Part shown: piece after piece, positions 21,276-31,457 of the stretch
Layout: each line of letters starts with the position of its first letter
Position numbering within the stretch: the stretch's first letter is position 1
Made by a program: the position numbers and the translations under genes
The notes under the pieces: model-generated
What the model was told of the DNA's origin: nothing
Seen by the model: only the letters and a program-made list of their open reading frames with translations
Database searches by the model: none
Assembly: GCA_022266195.1 (NCBI GenBank)
Contig: WHVY01000006.1
Location: 744,001-808,000 of the forward strand
Direction of reading: 5' to 3'
Source: Tetranychus cinnabarinus
Lineage: Eukaryota > Arthropoda > Arachnida > Trombidiformes > Tetranychidae
DNA length: 64,000 nucleotides

Positions 21276-21626
21276 AGTAATTTAACATTGATTATAAGAT
21301 CAGTTGAAACTTAGAGTTAACGATTCGGCCAATCGAGTTAATGTATTAATAATTAGTAATTACAGATTTGCACCTTCAAACAGACAAACACTTGTTTGAA
21401 GTAATCAAAGATAAATACTTTAATCTTTAGAAGTCATTGTCTCTCATTCAGAAAGGTATCATCCTTAGATTCATCATTTACTCTAAAGCAACTCTAATGA
21501 AACTTCCAATTTTCTGATTAAAATTTTATTAGAGACGTTAATTTACTCTCTTAACATTTGTAAAATTTTCAAGTTTTGATTCATATTATTCTTGTATTGT
21601 GTGTTACATAAGTGTCAAATTGTATA

Positions 21627-22736
21627 ATGGGAAGGATCAGAAAAGATGCTTTGGATCTCGAGTTTTTACCCGAAACATGTAAGGTTAGGTTTACCGGACC
21701 AGAAAGGATTTCATATTATTCAACCTACTTTGATGAGGAACATAAAGAAGTACATCGCTTTGATAATTCATCGCAAAGATATCTAGATGTGACTAAGTTG
21801 GACACACCGATCAACTGTCTTGAAGGATTCAATCCTGAATCTGATTTATGTGTACTTCCAATGGTATGGCCGTATTTCATGCGCTGGATTGGTGACAATG
21901 ACGAAGTTATTCGAGGTCTGACTCCTGAAAATAATTCACAACAGTCGATTGATTTCATATGCACAAATATGGAACTGAAGAGTATAATGCTTTCATTGTA
22001 TGAACAAAGTGATTGGGTTATCCATGCATACAGAACCAGAAGTGAAATCTTCTTGTATTTGAGCGAAGATGAAGAGATTAGTGACAAAATAGAGTCAAGA
22101 CCCCAATACGATCCTAAGAAAACCAATAAGATAAATTATGCAAGATTTAACGTAATCAGAAAGATAACTGAAGCAGTTGAAGAACGTGAAACGAGCTGTA
22201 ACACTGAGATGGATATACTCAGCACTATTTCATTATCAAGAATTGGCCAACATCGTATATTACACTCTGGTTATACAGAGTTTACGATGAGCAAAGATGA
22301 TGTAGATAAGCCAATTGATCAAGCCAAATTTGCAGCTTTGAAACTCATAAATAACCTGTTCAGAAGAGATAAAAAAGATTTCCATATTTCATTTTATCGC
22401 CACATGTATTGGTGGGCATCTGCTTTGGTTAGTGGCGTTGAAACACTTATCTGTGGAGATCTTGATAAGGATTTTAATCTACGTAAATTGGATGTACTTC
22501 CAGCCAGTAGTCTGAACACAAAATATCACGCTGCAGCTCAGAAAAAAAGTCTCACTGCTTTGGATAAAATTTTACATTTCATCAAATCTGAAGTTAAAGA
22601 AACAAACATGGTTTATGATTTTCATTTGGATGCGGAAACTCGAGAAGTCATTGTGTCTCCTTCACAAAAACCCATAGAAGCATTCATTCCGCCATGGTAT
22701 ACATCAAGTGATACTCCAGATCAAGCAAAACCTTAG
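21627..22736 (+). CDS. DXO/Rai1-like protein, clade A (array copy 4)
   Basis: 369 aa from the ATG at 21627; the in-frame GTG at 21612 is not used. It is closest to array copy 3, with near-identical residues from about 35 to 110 (HKEVHRFDNSSQRYLDVTKL), but diverged in the loop (SEDEEISDKIESRPQYDP) and near the end (AFIPPWY). It keeps FICTN, VEERETSCNTE, IGQHRILHSG, AALK, FYRHMYWWAS and PPWY. The DXO-type Arg, Glu and Gln positions are replaced as in copy 3. Its upstream flank is a copy of that of copy 3, with a MITE insertion. Confidence 0.75.
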   Translation: MGRIRKDALDLEFLPETCKVRFTGPERISYYSTYFDEEHKEVHRFDNSSQRYLDVTKLDTPINCLEGFNPESDLCVLPMVWPYFMRWIGDNDEVIRGLTPENNSQQSIDFICTNMELKSIMLSLYEQSDWVIHAYRTRSEIFLYLSEDEEISDKIESRPQYDPKKTNKINYARFNVIRKITEAVEERETSCNTEMDILSTISLSRIGQHRILHSGYTEFTMSKDDVDKPIDQAKFAALKLINNLFRRDKKDFHISFYRHMYWWASALVSGVETLICGDLDKDFNLRKLDVLPASSLNTKYHAAAQKKSLTALDKILHFIKSEVKETNMVYDFHLDAETREVIVSPSQKPIEAFIPPWYTSSDTPDQAKP

Positions 22737-22790
22737 CCATGCCAACTTTAAATTATCAAGATTTATTCCCCACTAATTACTAACTAATTA

Positions 22791-23024
22791 TGAGTCAATT
22801 TATTAAAGGGTAAGCTAATTTAATTGTAAGCTACTGTAAATTACAGCTACTTAAATAAAAATTAGCAAACTCTATTTTTTGAGCGTTAGATGTCTCTACT
22901 CCTACAATGCGCAATAAACGAGATTTAGGTGTTTATTAGAGGCATTGATTTACTCTCAATTTGTGATGCGTATTAATTTGTATTGTGTGTGAAAAATTGC
23001 CAATTGTGAAATCCTTTCACTGAA
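22791..23024 (+). promoter_or_regulatory. Upstream region of array copy 5 with shared promoter-proximal motifs
   Basis: Contains the right half of the element seen intact at 32082-32284 (ending AGCGTTAGATGTCTCTACT at 22882-22900). It also has GTTTATTAGAGGCATTGATT and TTTGTATTGTGTGTGAAAAA just before the ATG. The last two recur upstream of several + strand copies and are candidates for the core promoter. Confidence 0.45.
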
Positions 23025-24134
23025 ATGGGAAGAATCAGAAAAGATGCTTTGGATCTTGCGTTTTTACCCGAAACAAGTAAGGTTAAATTTAAAGGACCAA
23101 AAAGGATTTCATGTTATTCAACCTACTTTGATGACAAACATGAAGTAGTATATTGTCCTGATAATTCATCGCTCAAATATTTAGTCTCGACTGAATTGGA
23201 CGAGCCACTTAAATGTGCTGAAGGGTGCAATCCTGAATCCGATATAAGTTCATTTTCAAGTCGATGGTCGGATTTTATGCGCTGGATTGGTGATAGTGAC
23301 GAAATTATTAAAGGTCCGACTACTAAGGGCGATTCAAAACTGCAGTTTAATTTCATATGTACAAATAAGGAATTGAAGTATATAATGCTTTCATGCTATG
23401 AAGCAAATGATTGGATTATTCATGCATTCAGAACCAGAAGGGAAATCTTCTTGTATTTGGCTGAGAAAAACATTATTGAAGATAAAATAGAGTCAAAACC
23501 CCAATATAATCCTAAGAGATCCAATAAAATGAGATATGCAAGATTCAATGTTCTCAGAAAGATAATTAAAGCAGTTGAGGAACGTGAAACTAACTCTAAT
23601 ACTGAGAGGGATATGCTAAACACCGTTTCATTATCGAAAATTGGTCAACATCGTATATTACACACTGGTTATACAGAGTTTGTTATGAGTAAAGATGATG
23701 TAGATAAACCGATTGACCAAGCCAACTTTGCAGCTCTGAAACTTATGCGTAATCTGTACGGGAAATACGGAGATTTTAATATACCATTTTATCGTCATCT
23801 GTATTGGTGGGCCTCTGCTTTGGTATGTGGCGTCAAAACACTTATCTGTGGAGATCTTGATAAGGATTTTAATCTGCGTAAATTGGATGTGCTTCGAGCC
23901 AGTTTGCTTGACAAAAAAACTGAATATGAGCGGAAAAAATGTCTCATTACTTTAGACAAAATTTTACATTTCATCAAATCTGAAGTTAAAGAAATAAACA
24001 AGGTCTATGAATTTCGTTTGGATGTTAAAACTAAAGAAGTCATTGTGTCTCCTTCAGAAAAACCCATCGAAGATTACGGTCCACCATGGTATATTAATAC
24101 ATCAAGTGATACTCCAGATCAAGCAAAATCTTAG
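23025..24134 (+). CDS. DXO/Rai1-like protein, clade A (array copy 5)
   Basis: 369 aa starting MGRIRKDALDLAFLPETSKV. It belongs with copies 9 and 12 in having SSLKYLVSTELDEPLKCAEG in place of the SQRYLDVTKL stretch. A loop AEKNIIEDKIESKPQYNP, VEERETNSNTE, IGQHRILHTG, AALK, FYRHLYWWAS and PPWY are present. FICTN replaces the DXO active-site Arg position. It forms a convergent pair with copy 6 (520 bp between stops). The whole pair is duplicated as copies 9 and 10. Confidence 0.75.
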   Translation: MGRIRKDALDLAFLPETSKVKFKGPKRISCYSTYFDDKHEVVYCPDNSSLKYLVSTELDEPLKCAEGCNPESDISSFSSRWSDFMRWIGDSDEIIKGPTTKGDSKLQFNFICTNKELKYIMLSCYEANDWIIHAFRTRREIFLYLAEKNIIEDKIESKPQYNPKRSNKMRYARFNVLRKIIKAVEERETNSNTERDMLNTVSLSKIGQHRILHTGYTEFVMSKDDVDKPIDQANFAALKLMRNLYGKYGDFNIPFYRHLYWWASALVCGVKTLICGDLDKDFNLRKLDVLRASLLDKKTEYERKKCLITLDKILHFIKSEVKEINKVYEFRLDVKTKEVIVSPSEKPIEDYGPPWYINTSSDTPDQAKS

Positions 24135-24654
24135 CCATGTCAACTTTAAATTATCAAAATTCACGCACTAATGTACAAGTAAAAATTGCTCTGCTCTGTA
24201 AAATAAATGAAATTTATATGAATGGAATGTAATAAATTTTAACTTAATTCTTGACAACCTAATTTCTGATTTTACATTCAGCCTATGCGACATATCTAAA
24301 CTAGTATTAATTTTGAGGGTGATTCTTGTAGACAAGGACGATGCCAAGGCTTAAATCGAGTCATCGAAGTAAACGGTTACACTTCTTTTATGATTATTTC
24401 ATGCAAGTTTCCATATCCAAAATTAGAGCTGCAGAAGCTAAGCAGAACTAAGAAATGCAAAGACAAACGAACTAAATTTTCAGAAAATGTTGAAAATATT
24501 AATATCTTAAATTGGGTCTGATTAAACAACTAGAATTGCAAATCAAATGTGATTGACGTTACAAAATATAATATATTCCAAAGTCAACATGATATGAAAT
24601 GAGTTACAAGCAATCTGTAAATTTTGAAACAAAATAATAAATACAAAGTAGTTG
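24135..24654. other. Convergent 3' spacer between array copies 5 and 6
   Basis: Contains the clade A 3' flank (TAGCCATGTCAACTTTAAAT, then AAATAAATGAAATTTATATG) followed by the clade B 3' flank (CCAAAGTCAACATGATAT). It closely matches 33509-34027 and, in part, 44061-44660 and 26596-27142. Confidence 0.6.
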
Positions 24655-25788
24655 TTAAACATTGCTACCACTCGTGTTTTTGAGTGCTTCAAACTTCAAA
24701 TTTTTAAGCATGCTAAGAGAAACAGGAATGTTTGGCGAAACTGAATCTTCAAAGAGACTAACTGAAAGAGGCGCGGTAACCTCTTTAGTTTTTACATCCA
24801 AACGAATGTCGTAAAACTTGTTTATTTCTTTAACTTCTGATTTGATGAAATGTAAAATTTTGTCCAATGCATGGAGAAATTTTTTCCGCTCATATTCAGC
24901 TTTTTTGTTGAGCAGACTGGCTGGAAGCTCATCCAATTTAAAAAGAGTAAAATCCTCATTAAGATCTCCACAAATAAGTGTTTCGACGCCACAAAGCAAA
25001 GCAGATGCCCACCAGTACATAAGACGGTTATGGTCGATATTAAAATCTTTGGTATATTTTTTGTACAGGTTTGGTCCAAGTTTCAAAGCTGCAAAGCTGG
25101 CCTGAGCAATTGGCTTCTCTACATCATCTTTGCTTAAAACAAACTCAGAATTACCTAAGTGCAGTACATGATGTTGACCAATCTTTGAAATAGATACAGT
25201 GCTGAGAACGTCCAATTCCGTGTTTGAGTCTGATTCTCTTTCTACAACTTGTTTAGTTATCTTCTTGATTACTTTGAATCTTGAATAGGCAAGTTTATTC
25301 TGACGAGTATTATTGTCGGACTGCTGTTTCCTCTTTTTTGATGGATCTTCATCGGTAACAAACATGAAGATGGTCCTTTTAATTTTTATAGCATTGATAA
25401 TCCAATCAACTTTAGTGATGGGTGAAAGCATAAAATGCTTTAAAACGGCGTTTGAACATATGAAATCTATCGATGATTTTGATTTGTCCAATCTTGAGCG
25501 ATGAATGATTTCCTCATTTGAACTAATCCAGCGAAAGAAATTTGGCCATGTATTTGGAAGTAAACATCTATCAGTATCAGGATTGAATCCTTCGAGACAA
25601 TACAGCGGCTCGTTCAATTCAGTCGAGACTAAATATCTTTGTGATGAGTTATCAGTTCGATAAACCAGTTGATTCTCTTCGCCATAGCAATTTGAAAAAC
25701 ACCCGATCCTCTTTGGTCCTTTAAATTTAACTTTCCTTGTTACTGGTAAAAACTCCAGATCCAAAGCATCTTTTCTGATCCTTCCCAT
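24655..25788 (-). CDS. DXO/Rai1-like protein, clade B (array copy 6)
   Basis: 377 aa from the ATG at 25788. Clade B marks: GPKRIGCFSNCYG, DPSKKRKQQSDNN loop, AYSRFKVIKK, VVERESDSNTE, IGQHHVLHLG, AALK, YWWAS. The FYRH motif of the family is altered to HNRL, so one of the best-kept structural positions has drifted. The C-terminus is extended (VSLSMLKNLKFEALKNTSG) compared with clade B copies 1 and 7, and lacks PPWY. It is nearly identical to copy 10 apart from scattered substitutions. Confidence 0.74.
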   Translation of the reverse strand: MGRIRKDALDLEFLPVTRKVKFKGPKRIGCFSNCYGEENQLVYRTDNSSQRYLVSTELNEPLYCLEGFNPDTDRCLLPNTWPNFFRWISSNEEIIHRSRLDKSKSSIDFICSNAVLKHFMLSPITKVDWIINAIKIKRTIFMFVTDEDPSKKRKQQSDNNTRQNKLAYSRFKVIKKITKQVVERESDSNTELDVLSTVSISKIGQHHVLHLGNSEFVLSKDDVEKPIAQASFAALKLGPNLYKKYTKDFNIDHNRLMYWWASALLCGVETLICGDLNEDFTLFKLDELPASLLNKKAEYERKKFLHALDKILHFIKSEVKEINKFYDIRLDVKTKEVTAPLSVSLFEDSVSPNIPVSLSMLKNLKFEALKNTSGSNV

Positions 25789-26595
25789 TTTGCAATTTGT
25801 AAATTGTTCACGAACGGTAAAATATCAATTGGAATTGAAAATGTAAAACTGTTAATTGCTAAAATTACAATTACATAAACTTTTTAAGCAAAAGCATAAA
25901 AAAAAAAAATAAATACACTAGTTCCACGCACAAGGCAATCTTTGATAAGCGCCGTCTACTATACTACCAATGGTATTATTAAGCATATTACGTATAGTAG
26001 ATGGCGTTTAAAAAAAGATACCCATTAAACTAATGTAATTGTAAACTTATAGAATCCCTGAATTTACCAGTTGAGTAACTGAAGCAAAGTTATTGTAGAT
26101 GCGATTGTAAGCGCCAATTACAAATAGTCATTCGTCAATATAAATTAATCAAATGGCAATTCTATTCTCAGCTGTGTCAATAAACTAATCCGATAAGCTC
26201 AAAATGTGCATAACGAAGTGCAATAGTGTAAAATTTAATATATTTTTGACAATTATCCCTCAAAGTGCGAAGTTACCATGGAAATGGCTTATTCATAGAG
26301 TCGGTCTTTAAAAGTTAAAAATGTTTAGATTTCATTCATAATGAAAACAACTTTGAAATAAAGGCTAAGCACAAATCATTAATTGCACATCCAATTTACT
26401 CCGAGCAAAATTCTCATCAAATCTCCACAAATAAGTGTTTCGAAGTCACAAACCAAAGCAGATTCCTACCAATACAGGTGACGATAAAATGAGATATGAA
26501 AAGATTTTCTGTCTTCTGAACAAGTTTTGCATGAGTTTCAATGGTTGTTACTGAAAAGACACAATTAACACAATGACAAAAACAAAAATTTTAAT
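25789..26595 (-). promoter_or_regulatory. Upstream region of array copy 6, with hairpin and decayed gene fragment
   Basis: Contains a hairpin at 25950-26006, the conserved block AGTGCGAAGTTACCA at about 26267, and at 26395-26560 a heavily decayed reverse-strand fragment of an array gene (CTCCACAAATAAGTGTTTCG matches the CGDL segment). The whole region is repeated at 35159-35960 with few differences. Confidence 0.55.
25950..26006. repeat. 57-bp hairpin, also at 35317-35373
   Basis: Arms CGCCGTCTACTATAC and GTATAGTAGATGGCG pair with one mismatch around a 27-bp loop that itself contains TACCAATGGTA. It is present in both copies of the segmental duplication, so it predates it. Confidence 0.65.
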
Positions 26596-27142
26596 AATTT
26601 CTTTCAGCGCAATCTTAGCCATGCCAACTTTTAATTACCAAAATTCCCTCACTAGTATACAATTGCATTCAGCCTACAAGACATATAGTAATTAGTATTA
26701 GTTTTGAGGGTGATTCTTGTAGACAAGGACGATGCCGAGGCTTGAACCGAGGCAATAGAGTAAACGATTACACTTCCTTTTATGATTATCTCATGCAAGT
26801 TTCAATATCCAATCCATTTTCACTGACGTATTTTACTTCAACAAAAAAGATTTGACCCTCAAAACGAGCCGCAAAATAAGGTTGAGCATAATGAAAAGAA
26901 ATGCAGAGACAAACGAACTAAATTTTCAAAAAATGTTAAAAACATTAAAATCTTTAATGGGTCTGATTAAACAATAAGACATGAAAATCAAATATGATTG
27001 ACGCTACAAAATATAATATATTCCAAAGTCAACATGATATGAAATAAGTCAAGCAATCTGTAAGTTTTGAAACAAAATAATAAATACAAAGTAGGTGTTA
27101 AGCATTGACACGACTTGTGTTTTTGGTTGCTTTTGAAGGATG
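26596..27142. pseudogene. Relic 3' flank of a deleted clade A gene
   Basis: Starts with CGCAATCTTAGCCATGCCAA, which matches the last codons, stop and 3' flank of clade A genes, but no coding sequence precedes it. The convergent partner of array copy 7 has therefore been deleted. The clade B 3' flank follows at about 27000-27110. Confidence 0.6.
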
Positions 27143-28207
27143 TTAAGAGAAGAGCTGCGGTGAAACAGAATCTTCTAAGAGACTAACTGAAAGAGACGCG
27201 GTAACCTCTCTGCTAGATTTTTTTGCATTGAAATGGACATCGTAAAACTTGTTGCTTTCGTTAACTTTAGATTTTATGAAATCTAAAATTTTGTCCAATG
27301 TAATGAAACATTTTTTCTGACTGCCTAAAGTATCTTTGTTGAGCCTACTGGCTGGAAGCACATCCAATTCGCGTAGAGTGTAATCCTTATCAAAATCTCC
27401 ACAGATAAGTGTTTCGGTTCCACAAACCAAAGTAGATGCCCACCAATACATATTTCGGAAAAACACCTCGTTACGTCCTTTAGAAGAGTTTAACTTGAGT
27501 TTCAAAGCTGCAAAGCTGGCTTGATCAATTGGCTTCTCTAACTCATCTTTGCTTATAACAAACTCAGAATTACCTAAGTGCATTATGCGATGTTGACCAA
27601 TTTCTGAACTGGATACAGTGCTGAGAACGTCCAATTCAGTGTTTGAGTCTGATTCTCTCTCTGCAACTTGTTTAGTTATCTTTCTGATTACTTTGAATTT
27701 TGAATAGGCTCGTTTGTTTTGATAAGTATCATTGGGGGACTCTCTTTCCCTCTTTTTTGATGGATCTTCATCGCTTACAAAGAGGAAGATGGTCTCTCTA
27801 ATTTTGATAGCATTGATGATCCAATCAACTTCAGTGAGGGGCGAAAGCATTATCTTTTTCAATACGGAGTTTGAACAGATGAAATCTATTGATGATCTTG
27901 AATTGTCCGAAGTTAATTCATGCATGATTTCCTCATTTGAACGAATCCAGCGTAAGTAATCTGGCCATGTATTTGGAAGTAAACATTTATCAGTTTCAGA
28001 ATTGAATCCTTCGAGACAATACAGCGGCTCGTTCAATTCAGCCGAGACTAAATATTTTTGTGATGAGTTATCAGGTCGATAAGCCAGTTGATTCTCCTTG
28101 TCATAGTAAGTTGAAAAACACCCGATCCTCTTTGGTCCAATAAATCTAACAGCACTTGTTACGGGTAAAAAATTGAGATCCAAAGCATCTCTTCTGATTC
28201 TTCCCAT
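27143..28207 (-). CDS. DXO/Rai1-like protein, clade B, shortened (array copy 7)
   Basis: 354 aa from the ATG at 28207 (MGRIRRDALDLNFLPVTSAV). An open N-terminal extension to 28339 is Cys/Phe-rich, is not shared by paralogues and is rejected. Clade B features: DPSKKRERESPNDTYQNKRA loop, VAERESDSNTE, IGQHRIMHLG, AALK. The segment before WWAS is shortened and altered (GRNEVFFRNMYWWAS), losing the Tyr and His of FYRH. The C-terminus ends SPQLFS without PPWY. Confidence 0.74.
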   Translation of the reverse strand: MGRIRRDALDLNFLPVTSAVRFIGPKRIGCFSTYYDKENQLAYRPDNSSQKYLVSAELNEPLYCLEGFNSETDKCLLPNTWPDYLRWIRSNEEIMHELTSDNSRSSIDFICSNSVLKKIMLSPLTEVDWIINAIKIRETIFLFVSDEDPSKKRERESPNDTYQNKRAYSKFKVIRKITKQVAERESDSNTELDVLSTVSSSEIGQHRIMHLGNSEFVISKDELEKPIDQASFAALKLKLNSSKGRNEVFFRNMYWWASTLVCGTETLICGDFDKDYTLRELDVLPASRLNKDTLGSQKKCFITLDKILDFIKSKVNESNKFYDVHFNAKKSSREVTASLSVSLLEDSVSPQLFS

Positions 28208-28977
28208 TTTCCAAATTGAAAACTGTTCACAAATGGTAAAATATAAATTGAAATTACAAAATGTAAAACTGTTAAATACTGTTATAAAATTACAATAGCA
28301 TAAACTTTTAAAGCAAAAGCATGAAAAATTAAAGGACAAAACAAAAGATGAATTGTGAACTTATAGAATCCCTGAATTTACCAGTTGAGTAACTGAAGCA
28401 AAGTTATTGTACATGTGATTGTAAGCGCCAATTACGAATAGTTAATCGTCAATATAAGTTAATCAAATGGTAACCCAATTCTCACCTGTGTTAAGCTCAA
28501 TAAGCTCAAAATGTGCATCTCGAATGTTAACGATTTCCGATAGTTTAAAATTTACAATATTTCTGACAGCTATCCCTCGAAGTGCGAATATACCAGGGAA
28601 ATGGCTTATTCATAGAGCTGATCCTTGCAAGTTAAAAATGTTTAGATTTAATTCATAGTTAAAACCACTCTGAAATAAAGGCTGAGAAATTTATGAAATT
28701 ACGACAAGACGTGTGAAAAACGGCAGGAGCACATCCAATTTACTCAAAGTAACCCTTCATCAAGATCCCCACAGTTATAAGTGTGTTGACACCACAAAGC
28801 AAAGCAATACAGATGACGATGAAATGAAATAAAAAAGATTTCATACGTCCTCTGAACAAGTTTTGCGTGAGTTTCAAAGGGTTGTCACTAAAAAACACAA
28901 TCAACAGAATGGTCACATTTATACACAAATTGACAAAAATGGCCAAAAGACGGGTAAAAATTCATTTCTTACAAATT
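28208..28977 (-). promoter_or_regulatory. Upstream region of array copy 7 with decayed gene fragment
   Basis: Holds the clade B upstream block (AAGTGCGAATATACCAGGGA near 28580). At about 28700-28946 is a reverse-strand decayed fragment whose translation still shows pieces of the CGDL and RGR segments of array genes, with deletions between them. Small + strand open frames over the block are not coding. Confidence 0.45.
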
Positions 28978-29972
28978 CAGACTCTGCTGATCTGTAGTGA
29001 CATAGGAACTGAGTTCATTTATGGGATTTAAAAATTTCTAAGATCAATAGTTTTCAAGAAACGGGTTCGAAATTGAAACTTGGATAGCTTTTTGTACAAT
29101 TGTGGAAACAATTTTTTTCATGAAACTCATAGTACTGATGTATCTTTTACTAACCAACCAGAAATTGTACTTATTTTGAGTAATAGAACTTTTCTTTTTC
29201 TGTAAAACAGATTAGATCGATTTTAAGTTAAGCCGATCGCTTCCTGTGATCGTAAGATTTATCGAGCTGAAACTTATTATTTGTCCATAAAAATTGTTGC
29301 TTAACATTATGGATTGAATACTTGATCAATACATTAATTTATCAACAGTTCTCTTGATTTTGTCCATTGACCTAAAAACTTTCAGCAAAAATATTTTGAG
29401 AATGGTAATTTCTACAATCACTGTTCTTTGAGCAAACGTTAGGTTTAATTATGGGCTATAATTTATTGAAATATCAAAGCATTCAAGATGCTACAAAAAG
29501 AGTTCTTACAAGTATAATAGTTATGTTGTCAGATTTGAGACTTGATTTTTAAAGCTGAAACCAAATATTTTGAGTTAGAAGGAACTTCAATGGCGAAAAT
29601 CAAGAGAATCTTTATTAAATTGATAAAATTATTCAATTCATGATGTAAGCACACAATTTTTGTGGACCAATAATAAATTTCGGGTCGTTAACTCTTACGG
29701 CTACAGAAAGCGATCGACTTGCCTGCAAATCGAACTAAACTGTTTTACAGAAAAAGAAAAGTTCCATTACTCAAAATGAATACATTTCCTGGTTGTACTC
29801 AAAAGATACATCAGTACTATGATTTTCAGGGAAAAATCTGCTTCCATAATTGTACAAAAAGCTTTGCAAGTTTCAACTTTGAACCCGGTTTGCTCGAGAA
29901 CTGTGGATCATTGAAACTTCTAAATCGAACAAATTAGTTTCGTTTTTTTGTCCCTACAACTCTATCAAGTCA
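28978..29972. mobile_element. ~1-kb foldback element with ~380-bp inverted arms
   Basis: The left arm (about 28978-29395) and right arm (about 29585-29972) are imperfect reverse complements. Examples are AGCTTTTTGTACAATTGTGG against CCATAATTGTACAAAAAGCT and TTTTCTTTTTCTGTAAAACA against TGTTTTACAGAAAAAGAAAA. The spacer is about 190 bp. The short open frame on the right arm (29719) is not conserved. One-arm copies occur at 31740-31990 (right-arm type) and 36040-36210 (left-arm type), so this is a local repeat family. Confidence 0.7.
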
Positions 29973-30350
29973 AAATTTGAAAGGAATTAATTTTTACCCG
30001 TTATTGCCCTTTTTTCCAATTTGTTGTCTTTGACACAAAGTTGAAAAGTAGAGTTAAAGATTTGGCCCATCTATTGTTGTACCTTCAAAATTGTTCTGGA
30101 CTTCAAACAGACAAACACTTGTTTGGAGCAATCAAAGATAAATACTTTAATCTTCAGTAGTCATTGTCTCTCATTCAGATAGGTATCATTATCAGATATC
30201 ATTGTGCTCTAAAACAACTCTAATGAAATTCCCAATTTTCTGATTACATTTTATTAGAGGCGTTAATTTAGTCTTTTGACATTCGCAAAATTTGCAAGTT
30301 TTGATTCATATTATTCTTGTATTGTGTGTGAAAAAGTGTCAAATTGTGAA

Positions 30351-31457
30351 ATGGGAAGGATCAGAAAAGATGCTTTGGATCTCGAGTTTTTACCCGAAAC
30401 AAGTAAGGTTAGATTTATTGGACCAAAGAGGATTACATGTTTTTCAACCTACTTTGATGAAGAATTAAGACAAGTCCATGTCTCTGATAATTCATCGCAA
30501 AGATATCTAGACGTGACTAAATTGAACGTACCAATAAACTGTCTTGAAGGATACAATCCTGAATCTGAATTAAATTTAACTCAATACGAATGGCCTTATT
30601 TCATGCGCTGGATTGGTGACAATGACGAAGTTATTGGAGGTCTAGCTCCTAAAAATGATTCACAACAGCAGATTGATTTTATATGTACAAATAGCGAATT
30701 AAAGCAAATAATGCTTTCATTATATCATACACATGATTGGATTATTCATGCATGCAAAATCAGAGGTGAAATCTTCTTGCATTTCAGTCTAGATACAGAT
30801 AGTAGTGACAACATGGATTCAAACCCACAAGATAATCCTCTGAAAACCGACAAGTTAACTTATGCAAAATTTAATGTTACCAAAAAGATAACTAAAGCAG
30901 TTTCAGAGCGTGAAACCAACTCTAACAATAATATGGATCTACTAGCCACTATTTCATTATCAAAAATTGGACAACATCGTATATTACACTCTGGGGATAA
31001 CGAGTTTGTGATGAGTAAAGATGATGCAGATAAGCCAATTGACCAAGCCAACTTTGCAGCTTTGAAACTTAGAAAGAAACTGTTCAGAGGACGCAAGGGA
31101 GGTTTCAATATTTCATTTTATCGTCATCTTTATTGGTGGGCATCTACATTGCTTACTGGCGTCAAAACACTTGTCTGTGGAGATCTTGATGAGGATTACT
31201 CTCTCAGTAAATTGGAAGTGCTTCCAGTCAGTATACTTAACACAAAATATCACGCTGCAGCTCAGAAGAAATGTCTCATTACTTTAGATAAAATTTTACA
31301 ATTCATCAAATCTGAAGTTCAAGAAGAAAACAAGGTTTATGAATTTCATTTGGATGCGGAAACTAAAGAAGTCATTGTGTCCCCTTCAGAAAGATCCATC
31401 GTACCTTTCGCTACACCATGGGAAGCAAATTATTTCAAGAATATCATATTTGGATAA
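30351..31457 (+). CDS. DXO/Rai1-like protein, clade A, altered C-terminus (array copy 8)
   Basis: 368 aa from the ATG at 30351; the upstream open extension from 30276 lacks an equivalent in paralogues. It keeps GPKRITCFSTYFD, NSSQRYLDVTKL, FICTN, ITKAVSERETNSN, IGQHRILHSG, AALK, FYRHLYWWAS. The end is abnormal. After the Pro-Trp that starts PPWY elsewhere it reads EANYFKNIIFG, because a deletion joined the coding sequence to what is 3' flank in other copies (AATTTGGATAAATGAAAACA). The motif Glu is in SERET rather than EERET. The protein is intact over the conserved core. Confidence 0.72.
   Translation: MGRIRKDALDLEFLPETSKVRFIGPKRITCFSTYFDEELRQVHVSDNSSQRYLDVTKLNVPINCLEGYNPESELNLTQYEWPYFMRWIGDNDEVIGGLAPKNDSQQQIDFICTNSELKQIMLSLYHTHDWIIHACKIRGEIFLHFSLDTDSSDNMDSNPQDNPLKTDKLTYAKFNVTKKITKAVSERETNSNNNMDLLATISLSKIGQHRILHSGDNEFVMSKDDADKPIDQANFAALKLRKKLFRGRKGGFNISFYRHLYWWASTLLTGVKTLVCGDLDEDYSLSKLEVLPVSILNTKYHAAAQKKCLITLDKILQFIKSEVQEENKVYEFHLDAETKEVIVSPSERSIVPFATPWEANYFKNIIFG

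Noticed and set aside
21725..22126. Long antisense open frames within array genes (also at 24818, 24871, 33035, 44673)
   Set aside because: They mirror the codon composition of the sense genes and are not kept in length or frame between paralogues.
26724..26760. tRNA-like look of a G/C-richer segment in the 3' flanks (GATGCCGAGGCTTGAACCGA)
   Set aside because: No acceptor stem or anticodon arm can be folded around it, and it is simply part of the duplicated 3' flank.
27143..28339. Start of array copy 7 at 28339, adding a Cys/Phe-rich N-terminus
   Set aside because: No paralogue has this extension. The family start MGRIRRDALD at 28207 has the usual context.
28467..28658. Small + strand open frame resembling the one at 45375-45572 (shared ISSKCASRMLTI)
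   Set aside because: Both lie in the duplicated upstream block of clade B genes. The similarity follows from DNA duplication, and the other copies of the block do not keep the frame.
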